12,178 nucleotides of DNA from NCBI GenBank assembly GCA_001303665.1, contig LJUF01000060.1, positions 1 through 12,178 on the forward strand, given 5' to 3'. Numbering within the stretch: the stretch's first letter is position 1; each line of letters opens with the position of its first letter. The stretch is from Phycisphaerae bacterium SM23_33 (GTDB lineage: Bacteria > Planctomycetota > Phycisphaerae > SM23-33). The translations under genes were made by a program, and so were the position numbers. This document shows positions 1 through 6,591 of the stretch, piece by piece. The notes under the pieces are model-generated. The model worked only from the letters and a program-made list of their open reading frames with translations, made no database searches and was not told the DNA's origin.

Positions 1-1
1 G

Positions 2-433
2 GCCAACCTGTACGTCGCCTTCCGCTGCGTGGAGCCGGCCGGCGACAAGATCCGCGCCGCCCGCCGCAGCCACGACGGCGAGATCTGGTCGGACGATTCG
101 GTCGAAATGTTCCTGGGCTTCGGCGGGACGTATTTCCATTTCGGGGTCAACGCCGCCGGCAGCACGTACGACGGGAAGGCCAAGGACGCGACCTGGAACT
201 CAGGTTTTCGGGCGGCGGTGGCGAAGGCAAAGGGCGAGTGGACGGCGGAACTGGCGATCCCGCTGGACAAGTTGATCGGCGAGGGCAAGTCGCCCTCGGC
301 CTGGGCGGCCAACTTCAACCGCAACCGCCACGTGGAGGGGGCCTGGCAGGAATCGGCCTGGTCGCCCACGCTGTCCGGCGACAGCCATGTGCCCGCCCCT
401 GCTGTTCTCCGACCCGCCGGCCGAGCCGGATAG
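2..433 (+). CDS. CBM9-like carbohydrate-binding module, 5'-truncated N-terminal part of a split secreted protein
   Basis: The gene enters from the left edge; reading from base 2 gives ANLYVAFRCVEPAGDK and so on. The pattern is that of family 9-like carbohydrate-binding modules: LYVAFRC near the start, DGEIWSDDSVEMFLG, a YFHFGVNAAG strand, then GEWTAELAIPLDKL, WAANFNRNR and ESAWSP. Such modules form a beta-sandwich that usually binds polysaccharide ends outside the cell. After GDSHVPA the reading falls into a non-homologous tail (PAVLRPAGRAG) and stops at 431-433. The +1 frame continues with the expected LLFSDPP ending of such a module. The true product is therefore probably one fused protein with the downstream reading frame, and the last ten or so residues here are an out-of-frame artefact or the end of a broken gene. 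The signal peptide and start lie outside the window. Confidence 0.72.
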   Translation, partial: ANLYVAFRCVEPAGDKIRAARRSHDGEIWSDDSVEMFLGFGGTYFHFGVNAAGSTYDGKAKDATWNSGFRAAVAKAKGEWTAELAIPLDKLIGEGKSPSAWAANFNRNRHVEGAWQESAWSPTLSGDSHVPAPAVLRPAGRAG

Positions 434-2720
434 GGAAAAGCCGGCGGCAAAGGAAGCGGTGACGATCCTGCCCGTGGCCGAGGGCGCGGGCGAGGGCGTC
501 GTGCGGTTCGACCTGTCGAGCTTGCCCAAGGGCACCCAGGTCTACCGGGCGGACCTGCTGGTCTTCCGCACGCGGCCGATCACGGGCGGCGACGACGAGG
601 CCACGATTGACATCGAGATCTACCCCCTGTTCTCGGATTTCCAGGCCGGCGGCAAGCCAGCGGCGGCCGACAAGCCGCTCCAGCTCCGCAGCCCGTGGTT
701 CGACCGGTTCGACGCCACCGAGGCGGTGCGGCAGTGGGCGGCGGGCAAACCCAACGGGGGGTTCTTCATCAAGGCCTGCCCGCTCATCGAGCTGCCCGCC
801 ACCTGCCTGGACGTGGCCTACCAGGGCGAGCCCAAGGCCGTGCCGCAGCAGGTCACCGGCGCGCGGGCCTTCCACCGCGCCGGCCAGACGTTCATCACCT
901 GGAAGGAAATCGAAAACCCCGTGGGCACCGACGAGGTCCGCTGGGGCCGGCTGCGGGAGATCCTGGGCAGCCTGGACAAGACGCGCCGCCTGCGCTACTG
1001 CGTGTACCGCTCCGGCAAGCCCATTACGGCGGAGAGTTTCCACGAAGCCGAGCGGATCGCCGTCGTCGCCCCGCTGTCGGGCTGGAACGTCAACGGCCGG
1101 AACGTGGACAAGCCCATCGACGACGCCCTGGGCAACCAGTACGCCCTGAACCACCACCAGTGGAACCCCTTCGTCGGGGCAAGCGTGGAAGGCAAGTACG
1201 GTGTGGACTGCCTGATGGAGCGGCTGGTGATTCAGGACGGCGGCGAGCCCCTGCCGCGCGGCACGGGACTGTACGTCCACACCCCGGATGCGGAGGGCCC
1301 GGCCCACTACGCCGTGGTCAGCAGCGTTGACGGCGTGGAAAACACCGCGGACATCTCGGAGAGCAACTCCCCGGCCGAGCCCGTGACGGAGCTGAAGGGC
1401 GAAGGGGTGCCGGTGCTTCAGAAGGTCTTCCCGCCCAAGCCGTACTTCAACTACAAGGAGAAGCGCCTGCACTACGTCCGCTGGGTGGCCCCGCCCTACG
1501 TGAACGTGCCTTCGCAGTACTACAACTGGTCGGTGGGCATTCCGGAGAAGCCGGCGGAGCCCGCCCCGGTTGAGCTGAGCCTGCACCGCGACGGGCGCAG
1601 CTACTACCGGACGCAGTACCGCATCGAGCAGGACAGCATCGTCCTCACCCCGCACGACTTCCCCGTCAAGACCTGGTGGTACGGCTATCACGAGTCGCTG
1701 GGCACGCTGAGGTCGTTCCGCCAGGGGCGGATCCACAATTACACGGAGCGCCGGCTGCTGGCGTTCATTGACTGGGCCGCCAAAACCCGCCCGGCGGAAT
1801 GGTCTCCCGCCGCGAAAGAACGCGGTTGCAGCCTCGACCGCAATCGCATCCTGGCCACGGGCTGCGCGGGTGGGGCCGCCGGCGGCGGGGCCCTGCACCT
1901 GGGCATCCGCCACCCGGAGGTCTTCAACCTGGTGCTGTCGGGCTACGGCCTGGCCGACTACGCTGGCGAAATCGAGGCGCTGACCCGCGTCAAACGGGCC
2001 GGAGCCATGCCGGCCGAGATGGAGTCCATCTGGGGCAAGGTGGCCTGGGGCCTCCAGACCGACACGGGCAAGAAGGTCTGGGACGAGCTGAACCTGACGA
2101 AGATCGTCTCGGGGCTGCCGGATGACGTCCACCTGCCGCTGGTGTCCGTCACCGGGCACGGCATGCTCCAGCCCATGCGGGACTTTTTCGTGGCCATGCT
2201 GGATAAGGGTCAGCCCGTCATGGCCCGCTACGGGGTCTACGGCGGCGGCACACTGCTGCCCGTCAGCCGCACCGGCACCTGGAGCGGCATGATCCGCCAG
2301 GACATCCGGCGCGACCAGCTCATGCCCGCCTTCTGGGGCCCCGGCTGCCCGGCGCTGTGGGAGACGCCCAGGGAGCCCTCCGGCGAGCTGGTGGTCTCCG
2401 ACGGCATCAAGCGCTGGTGGGGCGAGCTCAACACCGGCTGCCGCTGGAAGACCGACGACGTCGTGGACAGCCCCACGAGGATCGAGATCACACTGTTCTG
2501 GGACGGCAGCCGCGGTGTGAGGAACCCTCACGCCGACGTGACCCTGCGCCGCGTGCAGAACTTCCGCATCCGGCCGGAGTGGGCCTACACCTACGAGATT
2601 CGCAACGCGGCCGGCGAGGTCGTCGAGCAGGGCAAGGTCACTGCCGGCAGGAGGGGCCTGTTCACCATCAAGGGCGTGCCGATCCCGCGCGAGGGATCGC
2701 GCCTGATCGTTCGACCGTGA
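387..2720 (+). CDS. Large multidomain secreted-type protein: DNRLRE-like, Fn3-like and alpha/beta-hydrolase-like regions (continuation of the CBM9 protein)
   Basis: The frame gives 777 residues from the first ATG. That ATG has no ribosome binding site or signal peptide and lies inside the upstream CBM9 coding sequence, so it is probably not a real start. Residues about 38-150 resemble DNRLRE-type beta-sandwiches (VRFDLSSLPKG, then DATEAVRQWAAG at 109). An Fn3-like region follows, with LYVHTP and AHYAVVSSVDG. The region from about 390 to 650 resembles secreted alpha/beta hydrolases: YGYHESLGTLRSF, NYTERRLL, an elbow-like segment at 490-503, then IRHPEVF. At the elbow the usual G-x-S-x-G reads G492-C-A494-G-G496, so the nucleophile serine seems to be alanine, and no obvious catalytic His follows. 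The whole length is paralogous to the gene at 2849. It is probably a binding or structural protein rather than an esterase. Specific function is unknown. Confidence 0.8.
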   Translation: MCPPLLFSDPPAEPDREKPAAKEAVTILPVAEGAGEGVVRFDLSSLPKGTQVYRADLLVFRTRPITGGDDEATIDIEIYPLFSDFQAGGKPAAADKPLQLRSPWFDRFDATEAVRQWAAGKPNGGFFIKACPLIELPATCLDVAYQGEPKAVPQQVTGARAFHRAGQTFITWKEIENPVGTDEVRWGRLREILGSLDKTRRLRYCVYRSGKPITAESFHEAERIAVVAPLSGWNVNGRNVDKPIDDALGNQYALNHHQWNPFVGASVEGKYGVDCLMERLVIQDGGEPLPRGTGLYVHTPDAEGPAHYAVVSSVDGVENTADISESNSPAEPVTELKGEGVPVLQKVFPPKPYFNYKEKRLHYVRWVAPPYVNVPSQYYNWSVGIPEKPAEPAPVELSLHRDGRSYYRTQYRIEQDSIVLTPHDFPVKTWWYGYHESLGTLRSFRQGRIHNYTERRLLAFIDWAAKTRPAEWSPAAKERGCSLDRNRILATGCAGGAAGGGALHLGIRHPEVFNLVLSGYGLADYAGEIEALTRVKRAGAMPAEMESIWGKVAWGLQTDTGKKVWDELNLTKIVSGLPDDVHLPLVSVTGHGMLQPMRDFFVAMLDKGQPVMARYGVYGGGTLLPVSRTGTWSGMIRQDIRRDQLMPAFWGPGCPALWETPREPSGELVVSDGIKRWWGELNTGCRWKTDDVVDSPTRIEITLFWDGSRGVRNPHADVTLRRVQNFRIRPEWAYTYEIRNAAGEVVEQGKVTAGRRGLFTIKGVPIPREGSRLIVRP

Positions 2721-2776
2721 GACCGACCGACCGTGAGACGGTGGGACCGTGAGACCGACGGACCGCAGGACAGTGA
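2713..2776. repeat. Octamer tandem repeat (GACCGTGA-type) overlapping the stop codon
   Basis: Eight consecutive 8-base units follow the consensus GACCGTGA/GACCGACG: gaccgtga, gaccgacc, gaccgtga, gacggtgg, gaccgtga, gaccgacg, gaccgcag, gacagtga. Read in pairs they form a 16-base period with starts at 2713, 2729, 2745 and 2761. The upstream gene's TGA stop (2718-2720) is part of the first unit. The array looks like slippage-generated low-complexity DNA of the kind found between genes in some planctomycetes. Copies decay toward the 3' end. The units are contiguous without spacers, so this is not a CRISPR array. Confidence 0.8.
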
Positions 2777-2798
2777 GATGGAAAGTGAAGCCGACATT

Positions 2799-2825
2799 GG
2801 CGTGCTCAGTTCACTGAGGCACGCC
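2799..2825 (+). promoter_or_regulatory. Strong intercistronic stem-loop
   Basis: GGCGTGC (2799-2805) pairs with GCACGCC (2819-2825), and TCAG (2806-2809) pairs with CTGA (2814-2817). One G (2818) is bulged and TTCA is the loop, giving 11 base pairs. It lies between the two paralogous genes, 23 bases before the second start. No T-run follows on either strand, so it fits a transcript stabiliser, processing site or leader hairpin better than a classic intrinsic terminator. The pairing is seen directly; the role is inferred. Confidence 0.55.
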
Positions 2826-2848
2826 TCCAGAAAACAGAGAGACCGACG

Positions 2849-5152
2849 ATGAAAAACGCCGTATGGATCTGGGCGGTCTGCTCCTTCGCAGCAACCGGCG
2901 CCCGCGCGGAGCCGGTCAGCGAAACCTGGGGCGGGAAGGGCAAGTACACGCATCCGGGGACGCTGGAGGTCGTTTCGACCGGCGCGGTCCCGCGGGTGGT
3001 CTTCGACCTGTCCGCCCTGCCGGCAAAGGCCAAGGTGCACCACGCGTCACTGTTCTGCCCCGGCGGGCAGCCGCGCCAGCCCATCCAAATCCTCGCCGTG
3101 GACAAGGTCGGCCCGGACGGGAAGTGCAGCTATGCCGGCCAGCCGCTGGAGCTGGAGGCGCCGCTGTACCGCAGCTTCAACGCCACCGAGGCCGTCCGGC
3201 GCTGGGCGGCGGCGCCGGCGAGAAATGCGGGCCTTGCCGCCGTCTCCTTCCCCGGGTCTCTCACCGGCTGCTGGCTCGCGATCCGCTATGACGGCAAGGC
3301 ACAGGACCTGCCGCCCCAGGTGGAGGGGCTGCGGGCCATCCACCACGACGGGCAGACGTTCCTGGTCTGGAAGGAGCTGCCCGCTTTCCGCCCGCCGGCC
3401 AAGGAGATCCTGTGGATGACGAGGATGTCCGGGCGGGCGACGGAGGTGGCCGACGCGCCCGGCGAAAGCGTCAAGGGTTACCCGCGGGCCGCCGCGGTCA
3501 GACTGAAGACCCTCCGCGACCTCCAGGGGCTGGCGGTCCGCGACAAGCCCATCGGGCAGTGGGCCCGGGCCATGCCGCCCTTCGTCCGCCTCCGCGAGGT
3601 GCCCACCGTGTCCTATCGCGTCTACCGCCACAGTCAGCGGATCACGGCCGCCAACCTCCAGGAGGCCGAACTACTCGGTGAGGTGGACGCCCTGTGCGCC
3701 TATCAGGACGGCTTCATCAACATTGATTCCCACGGCGAGTACTACGCCCCCCGCGAGCACGGCGACTCGATCCTGCCCACCTGGTCGGTGGCCGAGGGCA
3801 AGCCGGTGCTGCCGGGCGAGGCCTATTACGTGCACACCCCCAAGGCCGGCGGGAACTTCTACTACGCCGTGACGGCCGTCCAGGACGGCACCGAAAACGC
3901 CGCCCGGATCACCGACGCCAACAGCACGGCAGAGGCCGTGGCGGAAGCGCCCGCCGGACCCCAGCCGGTCCTCCAGTTCGTCACCGTCAACAAGACCCGC
4001 TACGGCAACGCCAGCGCCACCGAGCACTGGTACGCCTACTGGCTGGCCCCGCCCTTTGCCAACCTGCCCGACAACCGCCCCCGCCGCGTGGTGATGGCCA
4101 TCCCCGACCCCTACCAGCCGCCCGGGCCGATGTTCGTCGGCACCCACGCGGGCATGGGCCCCGGGTGGAAGGTGGACAACATCCAATCGGCCTACCTGCA
4201 CATCGAGCAGGACATCAGCTACGGCGGCGACCTGTGCTATCACGAGGGCCGAGCCACCCTGCGCAGCTTCGAGCAGTCCCGCGTGGACTACTTTTCCGAC
4301 CGCTACGTCACCCGGATGATCGAATGGGCCCTGGGAAGATGGAAGGTCGACAGGTCGCGGATCACCAGCCACGTGGGCTCGCACTACGGCATCCGCCATC
4401 CGGAGCTGTTCCCGATCCTGTGGTTCGGCCCGTACGAGGTGGACTACGACCAGAAGTGGAACCCGGCCTACGGTTCGCTTTTCGGGCGGCTGGGCCCGCC
4501 GGAGCTTTCCCGGACCGTGGACGGGCACCGGGCCTGGGACGTGTTCAACATTGCCTGGTACCTGGCCCAGGACCCGGGCAAGGACATTCCCTTCTGGGTG
4601 CACGACGTGGGCGGGAAGGAGAGCGGCCACGCCGTGGAGTACGGCTGGCAGGACGACGCCAGAGGCCTGGCCGCCCTGCGCGAGGCCCGGCAACCGCACG
4701 TGGCCCACTGGGGCGGCGGCGTCATCAGCCGGGAGATCCGCGACGGCCTGCAGAACATGAGCTGGACCGGCAGTGTTCCGGCCTTGAGCAACTGTTCGCT
4801 GGACGCCAGCCCCGGCAACGGCGACCCCGCCGACGGCGACCCCTGGGGACAGATCAACGGCTTCCTGTTCTGGGACTCCCAGACCGTCCTGGACGAGAAG
4901 GACCGCTGGGCCATGACCGTGTATCTGACCAGGGACTGCTTCGGGGACAGCTGCAGCGTGGACCTGACCCCCCGCCATTGCCGGCAGCTCAAGCCCAAGC
5001 CCGGCCAGAAGTTCAAGTGGACCAACACCTCCCTGGAGACGGGCGAGGTCGTTCAATCCGGCGACGCGGCCGCGGACAAGTGGGGCCTGGTGACGTTGAG
5101 ACAGGTAATCGTCACCAAGGGCAGGAACCGCTTCGTCATCGAACGCCAGTAG
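2849..5152 (+). CDS. Secreted DNRLRE-like / Fn3-like / degenerate alpha/beta-hydrolase-like protein (paralogue of 387-2720)
   Basis: The protein has 767 residues. The start is supported by a signal peptide (MKNAVWIWAVCSFAATGARA, then EPVSE); the ribosome site is weak (gagag about ten bases upstream). Residues about 45-150 form a DNRLRE-like sandwich (VVFDLSALPAK, ATEAVRRWAA at 112). An Fn3-like region follows (AYYVHTPKAGG, FYYAVTAVQDGTENAAR), then an alpha/beta-hydrolase-like part (CYHEGRATLRSFEQS, GIRHPELF at 514) and a C-terminal strand domain (GEVVQSG, GRNRFVIERQ). It matches the upstream gene along its length but lacks the CBM9 module. Between RSRI (502) and GIRHPE only eight residues remain, where the paralogue has 17 and active enzymes carry GxSxGG, so the nucleophile elbow is missing. 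HWGGG occupies the region where a catalytic His might be expected. Probably a non-catalytic extracellular protein; the ligand is unknown. Confidence 0.85.
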   Translation: MKNAVWIWAVCSFAATGARAEPVSETWGGKGKYTHPGTLEVVSTGAVPRVVFDLSALPAKAKVHHASLFCPGGQPRQPIQILAVDKVGPDGKCSYAGQPLELEAPLYRSFNATEAVRRWAAAPARNAGLAAVSFPGSLTGCWLAIRYDGKAQDLPPQVEGLRAIHHDGQTFLVWKELPAFRPPAKEILWMTRMSGRATEVADAPGESVKGYPRAAAVRLKTLRDLQGLAVRDKPIGQWARAMPPFVRLREVPTVSYRVYRHSQRITAANLQEAELLGEVDALCAYQDGFINIDSHGEYYAPREHGDSILPTWSVAEGKPVLPGEAYYVHTPKAGGNFYYAVTAVQDGTENAARITDANSTAEAVAEAPAGPQPVLQFVTVNKTRYGNASATEHWYAYWLAPPFANLPDNRPRRVVMAIPDPYQPPGPMFVGTHAGMGPGWKVDNIQSAYLHIEQDISYGGDLCYHEGRATLRSFEQSRVDYFSDRYVTRMIEWALGRWKVDRSRITSHVGSHYGIRHPELFPILWFGPYEVDYDQKWNPAYGSLFGRLGPPELSRTVDGHRAWDVFNIAWYLAQDPGKDIPFWVHDVGGKESGHAVEYGWQDDARGLAALREARQPHVAHWGGGVISREIRDGLQNMSWTGSVPALSNCSLDASPGNGDPADGDPWGQINGFLFWDSQTVLDEKDRWAMTVYLTRDCFGDSCSVDLTPRHCRQLKPKPGQKFKWTNTSLETGEVVQSGDAAADKWGLVTLRQVIVTKGRNRFVIERQ

Positions 5153-5301
5153 CCGGCCAGCCCCCCCGGCAGCCGGACAGGCCGGGCCGCGGCATAACTT
5201 GCGAGAAATTCGCCACTCCCGCGCGACGGCACGGAATCGCCGTAAGCGTCCAAAATGGCTCTGTTTCCGGGCACACGGAGAATTCACTAAGCTCTTGTCC
5301 T

Positions 5302-5321
5302 GCAATTACATGGAAAATTGC
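5302..5321. promoter_or_regulatory. Candidate operator palindrome next to the -35 box
   Basis: GCAATT (5302-5307) and AATTGC (5316-5321) form a perfect 6-base inverted repeat with an 8-base spacer. It ends two bases before the candidate -35 hexamer, a usual place for a transcription factor to act. No regulator gene is present in the window to link to it. The match could be chance. Confidence 0.35.
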
Positions 5322-5323
5322 GC

Positions 5324-5352
5324 TTGCCAAATTCGGGATTCTGTGGCAGAAT
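5324..5352 (+). promoter_or_regulatory. Candidate sigma-70-type promoter with extended -10
   Basis: TTGCCA (5324-5329, five of six to consensus) is followed after 17 bases by CAGAAT (5347-5352, four of six). The -10 is preceded by TG one base upstream (5344-5345), as in extended -10 promoters. It would give a leader of roughly 145 bases for the PEP-CTERM gene at 5507. Confidence 0.5.
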
Positions 5353-5375
5353 ATAGCGTCGCACGGAGGCAACGG

Positions 5376-5428
5376 AGGTTTCTTTTCCGCGCTTCAGGCC
5401 GCTGTTGGGCTGGAAGGCCGAGGAACCT
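5376..5428 (+). promoter_or_regulatory. Leader stem-loop of the PEP-CTERM gene at 5507
   Basis: AGGTTTCT (5376-5383) pairs with AGGAACCT (5421-5428), including one G-T wobble. Inside it, TTCC (5385-5388) pairs with GGAA (5412-5415), and GCC (5398-5400) can pair with GGC (5408-5410). This makes a long interrupted hairpin within the probable 5' untranslated region. No known riboswitch class was recognised. Confidence 0.35.
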
Positions 5429-5506
5429 TACTCAGGGTAGCGGTGCTCGTTGCTCGTTACCTTGTCTATGGCAAGTACAAGTGGCCCATAGTCAAGGAGT
5501 CTCGCT

Positions 5507-6265
5507 ATGAAGGGCTCAAAGGGGAGCTCGCAGGCTCTGGCTCTGGTCGTAATGGTTGCTTTCAGTTGCTCGCCGGCTGCAGCGGATCCCGTCTTCGTCA
5601 CGCTCGAGGTCAGCCCTGCAACCCCTCCGGAAGGGGATTGGGGCCCTGGCAGCCTGGTGGAGATCATTATCCTGGCCTCGACCGACGGCGCCTCGAATCA
5701 GGGCTTTTCCGGGGCTGATTTCCTCACGGGCGACCTGGGCATTCGGGTTCTGGACCCCACCCGCCTGCACATCCACGACGTCCGGGCTTTCGGCACTTTC
5801 CATGTCGACACGGAGACCGATGCGGCCAACTACCAAGGCACCGGCGGATCTGAGTACTTAATGGCCGAGGATACGTGGGTCTACGACGAATTCGCTGTCT
5901 TCCAGGGCTCGGTGGACATGACGGACACGACGTTCGAGGCCGTTGCCAGGTGTGACCTGCAGACGTATGGCGACGGCCTGGGGACCGGCGGCATACCCGT
6001 GGAGTTCCTGCACGTCGTGCTGGAGATCCAGGGCGATTGGGCGATGGGTGAAATGTCGCTGCTGGAGTTCTACGGCCAGGTCGGGGCCTACAACCAGCCC
6101 GAAGAGCAGACCGGAAGCATCATCTTCGGCAGCCGGAGTGACCCCCCGGGGTCCGTGAACACGGGCAGGCTGCTCCTGACCAGGGTCCCGGAGCCTTGCA
6201 CCGCGGTTCTTCTCCTGACCGGGCTGGCGGCCCTGTTGGGGAGGCGCCGCCGCCGGCCCGGCTGA
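5507..6265 (+). CDS. PEP-CTERM sorting domain-containing secreted protein, unknown function
   Basis: The protein has 252 residues. ATG at 5507 has AAGGAG seven bases upstream and begins a signal peptide (MKGSKGSSQALALVVMVAF, ending near PAAADP). The mature part opens with VFVTLEVSPATPPEGDWGPG and GSLVEIIILAS, strand-rich and loosely like cohesin-type or Ig-like sandwiches; I would not name a family. The C-terminus from 227 is a standard PEP-CTERM tail: VPEP, a hydrophobic stretch (TAVLLLTGLAALLG), then RRRRRPG. In known systems an exosortase cleaves this tail in the inner membrane and delivers the protein to the surface or extracellular matrix. No exosortase gene is in the window. It is the first of four PEP-CTERM genes in a row and has its own promoter-like upstream sequence. 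Confidence 0.88.
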   Translation: MKGSKGSSQALALVVMVAFSCSPAAADPVFVTLEVSPATPPEGDWGPGSLVEIIILASTDGASNQGFSGADFLTGDLGIRVLDPTRLHIHDVRAFGTFHVDTETDAANYQGTGGSEYLMAEDTWVYDEFAVFQGSVDMTDTTFEAVARCDLQTYGDGLGTGGIPVEFLHVVLEIQGDWAMGEMSLLEFYGQVGAYNQPEEQTGSIIFGSRSDPPGSVNTGRLLLTRVPEPCTAVLLLTGLAALLGRRRRRPG

Positions 6266-6315
6266 ACCTCGCCGCCCCAATTTCGTGGGCTGCAAGATTT
6301 TTGCGTCTTTTTGTC

Positions 6316-6343
6316 TTGACAGAATCGCCTTCTGCCCTATACT
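6316..6343 (+). promoter_or_regulatory. Strong sigma-70-type promoter
   Basis: A perfect TTGACA (6316-6321) is followed after 16 bases by TATACT (6338-6343, five of six to TATAAT). It is the best promoter in the window, lies in the only AT-rich part of this gap, and points at the PEP-CTERM gene at 6592. The predicted transcript start is near 6350, giving a leader of about 240 bases. Confidence 0.72.
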
Positions 6344-6347
6344 CACT

Positions 6348-6382
6348 ATAGCTCTAGCTTCCACAGGGAGCGGGAGAGCTAT
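6348..6382 (+). promoter_or_regulatory. Perfect inverted repeat at the predicted transcript start
   Basis: ATAGCTCT (6348-6355) and AGAGCTAT (6375-6382) are perfect reverse complements with 19 bases between them. They begin about five bases after the -10 box. In RNA they would form a hairpin at the extreme 5' end, known in general to protect messages from decay. In DNA they could be an operator. The complementarity is seen; the role is inferred. Confidence 0.45.
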
Positions 6383-6441
6383 CTTCCGAGGGGCAGAGCG
6401 GACGTTCGCTCCGCCGTGTCTGTCCCAGGCCGCACCGGCCA

Positions 6442-6469
6442 AGTTCCCAGTTGCGAGTTCGCAGTTGTG
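6442..6469. repeat. Heptamer tandem repeat (AGTT-type)
   Basis: Four contiguous 7-base units, agttccc, agttgcg, agttcgc and agttgtg, share AGTT at a strict period of seven. They lie in the leader of the gene at 6592. Slippage-prone low-complexity DNA of this kind occurs between genes in many bacterial genomes. Confidence 0.7.
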
Positions 6470-6591
6470 TGTGCGGGTTCGTCTGCACGAAGCCGCAAGC
6501 CGGATGCCAACGGAACTTTGGCTGGCCGCTGACTCCAGCCACCGGAGGGGCATCTTCAACGAGAGGGCAATCTGGAGAAGGAGAGGGAAAC

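Larger units (their letters stand above)
5153..5506. other. Intergenic region with promoter and leader
   Basis: No convincing gene lies in these 354 bases, which are more AT-rich than their surroundings. Just after the upstream stop a GC-rich inverted repeat (ccggcc 5153-5158, ggccgg 5180-5185) could be a weak terminator without a T-run. The second half holds a palindrome, a promoter-like pair, a long leader hairpin, a duplicated heptamer (gctcgtt at 5445 and 5452) and the ribosome site AAGGAG (5494-5499). Confidence 0.6.
6266..6591. other. Intergenic region: promoter and long leader
   Basis: These 326 bases contain no supported gene. They hold a near-consensus promoter, a perfect inverted repeat at the likely transcript start, a heptamer tandem repeat, a small hairpin (GAGCG 6396-6400 with CGCTC 6407-6411), and a purine-rich ribosome binding region just before 6592. 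A small GCAA/TTGC dyad (6292-6304) sits upstream of the -35 box. No clear terminator for the upstream gene was found: the CCCA/TGGG stem (6276-6289) is only four pairs. Confidence 0.6.

Noticed and set aside
387..400. Programmed ribosomal frameshift joining the two parts of the first gene
   Set aside because: No classical slippery heptamer, stimulatory Shine-Dalgarno-like sequence or downstream pseudoknot was seen; an indel at a CCCC run is simpler.
315..2531. Long minus-strand open frame (738 codons) opposite the first large gene
   Set aside because: Its translation is low-complexity and rich in Arg, Ala, Val and His. It is antisense to a frame with clear domain motifs and paralogy. Such shadows are usual in GC-rich DNA.
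2713..2776. CRISPR array
   Set aside because: Units are 8 bases and contiguous, with no unique spacers and no cas gene nearby.
3671..5305. Minus-strand open frame (544 codons) opposite the second large gene
   Set aside because: No recognisable motif or signal, and antisense to a well-supported gene with a signal peptide and a paralogue.
5344..5358. Sigma-54 promoter (TGGCA...GC), known upstream of PEP-CTERM genes in some bacteria
   Set aside because: The GG to GC spacing is nine rather than ten bases and the TTGCW part is absent. The extended -10 reading fits better.
5356..5440. Cyclic-di-GMP (GEMM) riboswitch, suggested by gcacggaggcaac and ggtagcgg
   Set aside because: The second conserved half (GACGCAAAGCC-type) is missing and the order of helices does not match.
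4165..5718. Plus-strand open frame (517 codons) overlapping the end of one gene and the start of the next
   Set aside because: Out-of-frame reading with Arg/Gly/Pro-rich, non-homologous sequence that crosses a promoter region.
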